This document shows, in pieces, positions 13,610 through 17,884 of a DNA stretch of 17,884 nt (positions within the stretch are counted from its first letter, which is position 1; every line of letters begins with the position of its first letter). The DNA is taken from NCBI GenBank assembly GCA_964539045.1, contig CAZIHW010000041.1:1-17884 (forward strand), given 5' to 3'. The position numbers were made by a program, and so were the translations under genes. Source of the stretch: UBA1227 sp964539045. GTDB taxonomy: Bacteria; Bacillota; Clostridia; Oscillospirales; Acutalibacteraceae. The notes under the pieces are model-generated. The model was not told where the DNA came from and did no database searches. It saw only the letters and a list, made by a program, of their open reading frames with translations.

Positions 13610-15034
13610 CTAAAATCTGAAATACAGGAACGGGTTGTAAGTCGAGCCCACAACCGCCGCTGTATTAATAAACAACAGAACCATTGCGAAGCACCAGACA
13701 AGTACATCGCACACCATAGAATTTACAGCATTTTTGCTTCCGAAACCGGAAAACGCAGCCTTAATCCACTTTGAAACCGGAAGACAGGCTATGATGGCAA
13801 ATATAAAGAACAGAATGTGATTTTTAATCAACGGTCCGTCGGTTATCGATATAAATTCATTTGCTCCGAATCCAAACAAAACGCCGAAGAACGATCTGAG
13901 CTTTGACATATCATCAAAGTAGAACAATGCCCATCCGATTATAACGAAAAACAGAGTATAGATGTGTGATACGGCCTTGGGAAGTTTGTTAATGAACTTC
14001 TCAGCAAGCAGTTTTTCAACAACTATGAGCACGTAGTAGTAAAGTCCCCACAGTATAAAGTTCCATGAAGCCCCGTGCCAAAGTCCCGTAAATCCCCATA
14101 CTATAAGGAGATTCAGCACCTGATGACGTCTGTTTCCGCCGAGCGGTATGTACAGGTACTCTCTGAAAAATGTTGTAAGAGATATATGCCAGCGTTTCCA
14201 GAAATCATTGATTGAATCTGCAATGTAAGGATATTTGAAATTCTCAGGATACTTGAAACCGAAGATCTTTCCGAGACCTATGGCCATATCCGAATAAGCG
14301 GAGAAATCAAAATAAATCTGCAAGGTATAAGCAATAATTCCGACCCAGGCCCCTACAAACGAGAGTGTTGACAGATCTCCGTCAAGCAGTTTCGTTGCCA
14401 TTTCCCCGGAAATATTAGCAAGCACCGCCTTCTTAAACAAACCGATTAAAAATCTCAACACACCATCGGCGGCGAGCCTTACGCTAAATGTCCTGAACCT
14501 TATCTGCTCTTCTACATCAACATACTTTACTATAGGACCGGCGATAAGCTGTGGGAACATTGAGACGTACAAAAGTAAGTCCGCAAAATTTCTCTGTACA
14601 GGGACTCTGCCTCTGTATACGTCTACAATATATGTCACTGTCTGAAAGGTATAAAATGAAATACCGATGGGCAATGTAAGCCCCAGAAGAGGTAAATTGA
14701 TGTGCATTATATTGCTTACATTAAAAGAGAAAAAGTCGAAGTATTTAAATACAAACAGGAAGCTCAGAGCGACGCAAACAGATGCCCCGAGACTTACCTT
14801 CGCAAGAGTCGGCTTTTCTTCTCTGTACTTATCAACAAGCAATGCACCAACATATTCGACGACAGTACTTATAACCATGAGTAAAATCCATTTTGGTTCT
14901 CCCCAGGCATAAAAAATAAGCGACATTATGAGCAAAACAACATTCTTCTGTCGTATGCTCCTTGCCGCAAATATGTAAAGTAATAAACAAATCGGTAAAA
15001 ATATGTATATAAAACTAAGGCTTGAAAATACCAA
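13610..15034 (-). CDS. MBOAT-family O-acyltransferase (AlgI-like)
   Basis: This is a multi-spanning membrane protein that passes acyl (usually acetyl) groups across the membrane to extracytoplasmic polysaccharide or wall polymers. The protein has 474 residues, the normal AlgI length, with about 10-12 membrane segments. Signatures are YFDFSAYSDMAIGLGKIFGF at 241-260, NDFWKRWHISLTTFFREYLY at 276-295 with His283, and TGLWHGASWNF at 316-326 with His320 as the likely catalytic His. The start is TTG (MVFSSLSF, as in other AlgI proteins), with AGGAGAG 7 nt upstream. The next gene codes for a DHHW-type stub, the usual partner family. The substrate polymer is unknown. Confidence 0.92.
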   Translation of the reverse strand: MVFSSLSFIYIFLPICLLLYIFAARSIRQKNVVLLIMSLIFYAWGEPKWILLMVISTVVEYVGALLVDKYREEKPTLAKVSLGASVCVALSFLFVFKYFDFFSFNVSNIMHINLPLLGLTLPIGISFYTFQTVTYIVDVYRGRVPVQRNFADLLLYVSMFPQLIAGPIVKYVDVEEQIRFRTFSVRLAADGVLRFLIGLFKKAVLANISGEMATKLLDGDLSTLSFVGAWVGIIAYTLQIYFDFSAYSDMAIGLGKIFGFKYPENFKYPYIADSINDFWKRWHISLTTFFREYLYIPLGGNRRHQVLNLLIVWGFTGLWHGASWNFILWGLYYYVLIVVEKLLAEKFINKLPKAVSHIYTLFFVIIGWALFYFDDMSKLRSFFGVLFGFGANEFISITDGPLIKNHILFFIFAIIACLPVSKWIKAAFSGFGSKNAVNSMVCDVLVWCFAMVLLFINTAAVVGSTYNPFLYFRF

Positions 15035-15057
15035 AGCAATTCTCTCCTAAACAAATG

Positions 15058-15486
15058 TTATACACAAATATCATCTATGATTTTTTCCAATGTCTTTTCT
15101 CCGATACCTGATACGTTAACTAAGTCATTCGGTGAATTGAAGGGACCGTGTTCTGTTCTGTAATCTATTATGGCCTGAGCCTTCGACGGGCCTATCCCCT
15201 TCAATGAGTCAAGTTCGGAAAGTCCGGCAGTATTGATATTTATTTTAGTTTCGGCAGCCACAGTTGTACTGCCGTTTTCATCGGTATTTGTTTCATCGGC
15301 ATTCGTTACAGTTGTTTTTGCTGTCATTTCATGTATACTCTCTGTGACAATGCCATCTTTTGAACGCAAGTTTTCCTCACCGCCTTTATCGGGCGATGAG
15401 GAAAAGATATTAAACAAGATAATCCCCGATACTAAAAACAATGCTATAGCCGTCAACACACGTTCTTGAGATTTTATAAAACTCAC
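15058..15486 (-). CDS. ComEA-like helix-hairpin-helix protein with N-terminal membrane anchor
   Basis: The protein has 142 residues: a membrane segment at about 10-28, a Ser/Thr/Glu-rich linker to about 80, and a ComEA-type double helix-hairpin-helix DNA-binding domain at 81-142. The latter shows ININTAGLSELDSLKGIG, AIIDYRTEHGPF and VSGIGEKTLEKI. ComEA proteins hold incoming DNA outside the membrane in natural transformation; no comEC or comEB is in the window, so competence is not shown. The start is uncertain. GTG at 15486 is the only good start in an open frame, but the GGAG next to it overlaps it. A possible extended -10 (TGATACAAT, with TACAAT at 15523-15528) lies upstream. Confidence 0.83.
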   Translation of the reverse strand: MSFIKSQERVLTAIALFLVSGIILFNIFSSSPDKGGEENLRSKDGIVTESIHEMTAKTTVTNADETNTDENGSTTVAAETKININTAGLSELDSLKGIGPSKAQAIIDYRTEHGPFNSPNDLVNVSGIGEKTLEKIIDDICV

Positions 15487-15550
15487 TCCAGTGTGTATGC
15501 CTATGGCAAAATTAACGGTTTAATTGTATCACAATTGTTTTTGGATTGCA

Positions 15551-16258
15551 TCATATTTTCTCAATTTTATTCTTTATATTTTCTATTATTTTTTTCTCCA
15601 ATCTTGAAATGTAACTTTGGGAAATTCCAAGCATATCTGCCACTTCTTTTTGTGTATGTTCAGTCTCACCGAAAAGGCCGTATCTCATACATGTTATTGT
15701 ACGTTCCCTCTCTGACAATTCCGATACGATACGGTTTAAAATATCTTTTTCATCCTCGCTCTCTATAACTGTATTCACGATATCCGGTTCACTTCCCAGA
15801 ACATCTGACAACAAGAGTTCATTGCCGTCAAAATCAACATTCAACGGTTCGTCTATCGACACCTCTAGCTTGTGATTGCTGGTTTTTCTGAGATACATCA
15901 GGATTTCATTTTCTATACACCTTGAAGCATATGTTGCAAGCTTTATATTCTTATCAGGATTGAAAGTGTTTACAGCTTTAATAAGACCTATACTTCCTAT
16001 CGATATAAGATCCTCGATATTTATACCGGTACTCTCGAATTTCTTTGCTATGTATACTACAAGTCGCAAATTATGGGTAACAAGAATCTCTCTTGCCTTC
16101 CTGTCACCCCCGAAAGCAAGCTTAACGAGCCTATCTTCCTCTTCTCTTTGGAGCGGGGGCGGAAGGTTCTCAGAACCGTTTATATAGTGTACCTCTTTAT
16201 TGAAAAATCTAAGAACGGAAAGATAAATTGCCCTTATATCTATAATTCTGTTCATCAT
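15551..16258 (-). CDS. sigE: RNA polymerase sporulation sigma factor sigma-E
   Basis: This is the mother-cell sigma factor of early sporulation. The protein has 235 residues. An N-terminal pro-sequence of about 25 residues precedes YINGSENLPPPL, matching YIGGSEALPPPL of Bacillus sigma-E where processing occurs. Region 2 includes NLRLVVYIAKKFE, GINIEDLISIGSIGLIKAVN and KLATYASRCIENEILMYLR; DEPLN and DGNELLLSDVLG follow. Region 4 ends with the HTH VADMLGISQSYISRLEKKI. The ATG at 16258 overlaps the spoIIGA stop (ATGA); a second ATG at 16255 is 7 nt from AAGGAGG and may be used instead. It is co-transcribed with spoIIGA, whose product activates it. No sigG follows, unlike in Bacillus. Confidence 0.95.
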   Translation of the reverse strand: MMNRIIDIRAIYLSVLRFFNKEVHYINGSENLPPPLQREEEDRLVKLAFGGDRKAREILVTHNLRLVVYIAKKFESTGINIEDLISIGSIGLIKAVNTFNPDKNIKLATYASRCIENEILMYLRKTSNHKLEVSIDEPLNVDFDGNELLLSDVLGSEPDIVNTVIESEDEKDILNRIVSELSERERTITCMRYGLFGETEHTQKEVADMLGISQSYISRLEKKIIENIKNKIEKI

Positions 16259-17142
16259 GCCACCTCCTTTGCCACATCAAAAATCTCAGGATTTAAAATC
16301 GCATTATATTCACCTTTTGATAATTTTCCGTTATAAACCGCAACAAATCCGTCTTTTAATTCATAGTTTGATTTTTCACCTTTAATTTTCACCTCATCGC
16401 AGCGAAAAGCCTTCAAAAATCCCTTGCCGCTGATATCGGAAAAAGGAATGAGTCTTACATCTATATCATCGTCGTTTCCTGTGACTTCCGGTATCTCGTC
16501 GCTTACAAAAAAGTTAGTAAATCTGTCACTCAAAAGGTCCCTGACACTCGATATATCCGCAACTATGACAGGGGTGTCCGAGAATACATCCTTTAATGAA
16601 TTTCCGGTGTCTGACAATGCCAGGCATTTTACACGGTTCCCCTTTTTTATTATTTCAAGCTCATAGTATTTGTCAGCCTCTGTGGCAATGGATGCGCGTT
16701 TTAATGTAACAGCCAGAAGCAGATAGGTAAGCGAGGCTATGGCTATGAGAAACGGGGCGCTCATATCAAAATAAAAGTTTGAATTATTATAGTAGACAAG
16801 CGGTGTCTTAAATGCCAGGCAGAAAAACAAAACCGAGCCTGCAAACACAAAATTAACCGCAAGGAACAATATATATCTTCTGAAAAATTTAGCTCTCCCC
16901 GCGGGCTCAAAGGATATGAAAACTATCCCGGCGCAGGTGAGAGCTTTTATCAAAAGTGATAAAACCTCATTCATCTCCGGCAAAAGAACGGTACATGCCA
17001 AAAGACCTCCGGCAAAACCGCCCATCAATATGCGCCATTTGGATATACGGCTGCGGCTTATAAGTCCGGTGATGATGAGTATGTAGAGATTTATAATAGT
17101 ATTTAAAAATACAAGTACATCTATGTAAATGGTTTGCCTCAT
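16255..17142 (-). CDS. spoIIGA: Sigma-E processing peptidase SpoIIGA
   Basis: This is a membrane aspartic protease that removes the pro-sequence of sigma-E in response to the forespore signal SpoIIR. The protein has 295 residues with five or so N-terminal membrane segments (about 1-150) and a cytoplasmic protease domain. Catalytic motif ALSDTGNSLKD carries Asp178, followed by PVIVADISSV. The frame extends upstream to a TTG at 17178, but GGGGTG about 6 nt before ATG at 17142 and the typical MRQTIYIDVLVFLNT beginning favour the ATG. It overlaps sigE by 4 nt. Together the pair indicates that the organism or its recent ancestor forms endospores. Confidence 0.94.
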   Translation of the reverse strand: MRQTIYIDVLVFLNTIINLYILIITGLISRSRISKWRILMGGFAGGLLACTVLLPEMNEVLSLLIKALTCAGIVFISFEPAGRAKFFRRYILFLAVNFVFAGSVLFFCLAFKTPLVYYNNSNFYFDMSAPFLIAIASLTYLLLAVTLKRASIATEADKYYELEIIKKGNRVKCLALSDTGNSLKDVFSDTPVIVADISSVRDLLSDRFTNFFVSDEIPEVTGNDDDIDVRLIPFSDISGKGFLKAFRCDEVKIKGEKSNYELKDGFVAVYNGKLSKGEYNAILNPEIFDVAKEVA

Positions 17143-17162
17143 TGTCCTCACCCCATAGGTGA

Positions 17163-17195
17163 ATTTTAGCAAAGACAAGCCAAATATTATGTCAG
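17163..17195 (-). promoter_or_regulatory. Possible Spo0A-type promoter of spoIIGA-sigE with long spacer
   Basis: On the minus strand CTGACA (17190-17195) and TAAAAT (17163-17168) are 21 bp apart. The Bacillus spoIIG promoter is known for a similarly long (22-bp) spacer and dependence on Spo0A. A TTGTC, the start of a 0A-box consensus, lies in the spacer, but its end (TTT) is a poor match. The leader would be only about 14 nt. Confidence 0.38.
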
Positions 17196-17263
17196 TTTTG
17201 GTAGTAGTATTTTAGTGTGATATTTCAGCGCAATTATATAATGTAATATTTTATGGCGATAAT

Positions 17264-17884
17264 TTAGTAGCAATAATAATTGCTTTCCCAATCGGGTATA
17301 TAAGGATGATGTCTCAGGAATATTTTATAATCCGGATTTAATTCTTTTATCTTCAAAGGAAGAGTAAACAAATCCGTAACCCTGTGATACGCAGATACGG
17401 AAAGTTTAGGCTTACAAGAGGACAATGTATGCTTTAGTCCCTCCAGAGTCTCAAGCTCTGCGCCCTCAACATCCATTTTTATATACGTGGGAACACCGTC
17501 TGCAATGCTGTCTACGGCTACAGTATGCACAAATTCGTCACCAATGCCGAGATTTGAATTTCTTCCGCCACCGCCGCAGAAGTTCAAAATCCGTTCATCA
17601 CACCATGAAGCCTTATTTACGGCGGTTATTTTAGCTGATATATCATCAGGTAAACTTTCTACATATTCTATACACTTCTTATAATTTTTGATATCGGGCT
17701 CCAGAGCTAAGATCTTCTCAAACTCACATGAAGTCATCGATAAGAATTCCTCTATCGTATCCCCTCTGTAAGCTCCCAGATCGATAAAGTACTCGTTTTT
17801 CCCGAGTTTAAATATGTTTTCAAAGACATCTCTCCTATCGCTTTCGCAAGAGAACAGATACCTCGGATCACCGGAAAGTCTATA
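17264..17884 (-). CDS. FkbM-family methyltransferase, 3' part (5' end outside window)
   Basis: The frame is open to the right edge, giving 206 visible residues. The SAM-binding start is seen as FIDLGAYRGDTIEEF (visible residues about 34-48). The FkbM hallmark YIKMDVEGAELETLEGL comes later, and the protein ends in a KIFLRHH...YYCY tail. Such enzymes O-methylate sugars or small metabolites, often in polysaccharide or glycan clusters. An internal ATG at 17737 would cut off the SAM-binding loop and is not the start. The gene ends 121 nt before the spoIIGA start, and no strong terminator was found in between. The substrate is unknown. Confidence 0.85.
   Translation of the reverse strand, partial: YRLSGDPRYLFSCESDRRDVFENIFKLGKNEYFIDLGAYRGDTIEEFLSMTSCEFEKILALEPDIKNYKKCIEYVESLPDDISAKITAVNKASWCDERILNFCGGGGRNSNLGIGDEFVHTVAVDSIADGVPTYIKMDVEGAELETLEGLKHTLSSCKPKLSVSAYHRVTDLFTLPLKIKELNPDYKIFLRHHPYIPDWESNYYCY

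Noticed and set aside
15522..15536. AATTGT-ATC-ACAATT inverted repeat before the ComEA-like gene
   Set aside because: Short, A/T-only arms in A/T-rich DNA; chance is likely, and no second copy was found.
17268..17283. AGCAAT-AATA-ATTGCT type inverted repeat at the end of the FkbM-type gene
   Set aside because: It overlaps the coding end, is A/T-rich and has no U tract after it on the minus strand, so it is not supported as a terminator.

Overview
The window reads as chromosome of an anaerobic, endospore-forming Clostridia member, probably near the Ruminococcaceae/Oscillospiraceae. The reasons are a spoIIGA-sigE pair, a folT-type tetrahydrofolate riboswitch, strong AAGGAGG ribosome binding sites, several TTG/GTG starts, A/T-rich intergenic DNA, and a corrinoid/tetrahydrofolate methyl-transfer locus typical of acetogens and demethylating gut anaerobes. 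The taxonomic placement is inference. No rRNA, tRNA, CRISPR array or insertion sequence is visible.

Layout. (1) 2-2652, plus strand: the end of a lysine/DAP operon (asd, dapA, dapB) closed by a strong terminator. (2) 2716-3436, minus strand: a FolT-type ECF folate transporter subunit behind a THF riboswitch whose helices can all be drawn. (3) 3509-12310: a corrinoid methyl-transfer locus in three transcription units. Unit A (minus, 4960 to 3509) is a corrinoid protein and a methyl-THF:corrinoid methyltransferase. Unit B (plus, 5220 to 8616) is a RACo-like reductive activator of corrinoid proteins and a PucR/CdaR-type regulator. Unit C (minus, 12238 to 8588) is a UroD-family methyltransferase, a 45-residue small protein, an internal terminator, a divergent GroEL paralogue and a second corrinoid protein. 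(4) 12360-15486, minus strand: a ComEA-like helix-hairpin-helix protein, an MBOAT O-acyltransferase, a shortened DHHW-type membrane protein and a DEDDh exonuclease. (5) 15551-17142, minus strand: sigE and spoIIGA. (6) 17264 to the right edge, minus strand: a FkbM-type methyltransferase cut by the window edge.

How the genes fit together. In the methyl-transfer locus the UroD-family protein should take a methyl group from an unknown donor and put it on the Co(I) of a corrinoid protein. The AcsE/MtgA-like enzyme then exchanges methyl groups between corrinoid and THF. The RACo-like protein would rescue corrinoid oxidised to Co(II), and the PucR-type protein probably senses substrate. FolT next door would supply the folate carrier. 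These roles follow from the families; the substrate cannot be read from the sequence.

The most unusual part is unit C. A GroEL-family chaperonin sits between the methyltransferase and the second corrinoid protein, keeps its ATPase residues, has altered substrate/GroES-contact positions and has no GGM tail. It lies directly behind a terminator and a 45-residue ORF with an excellent ribosome binding site. This looks like a methyl-transfer system with its own chaperonin and a small accessory protein, and it is the best candidate here for something not yet described.
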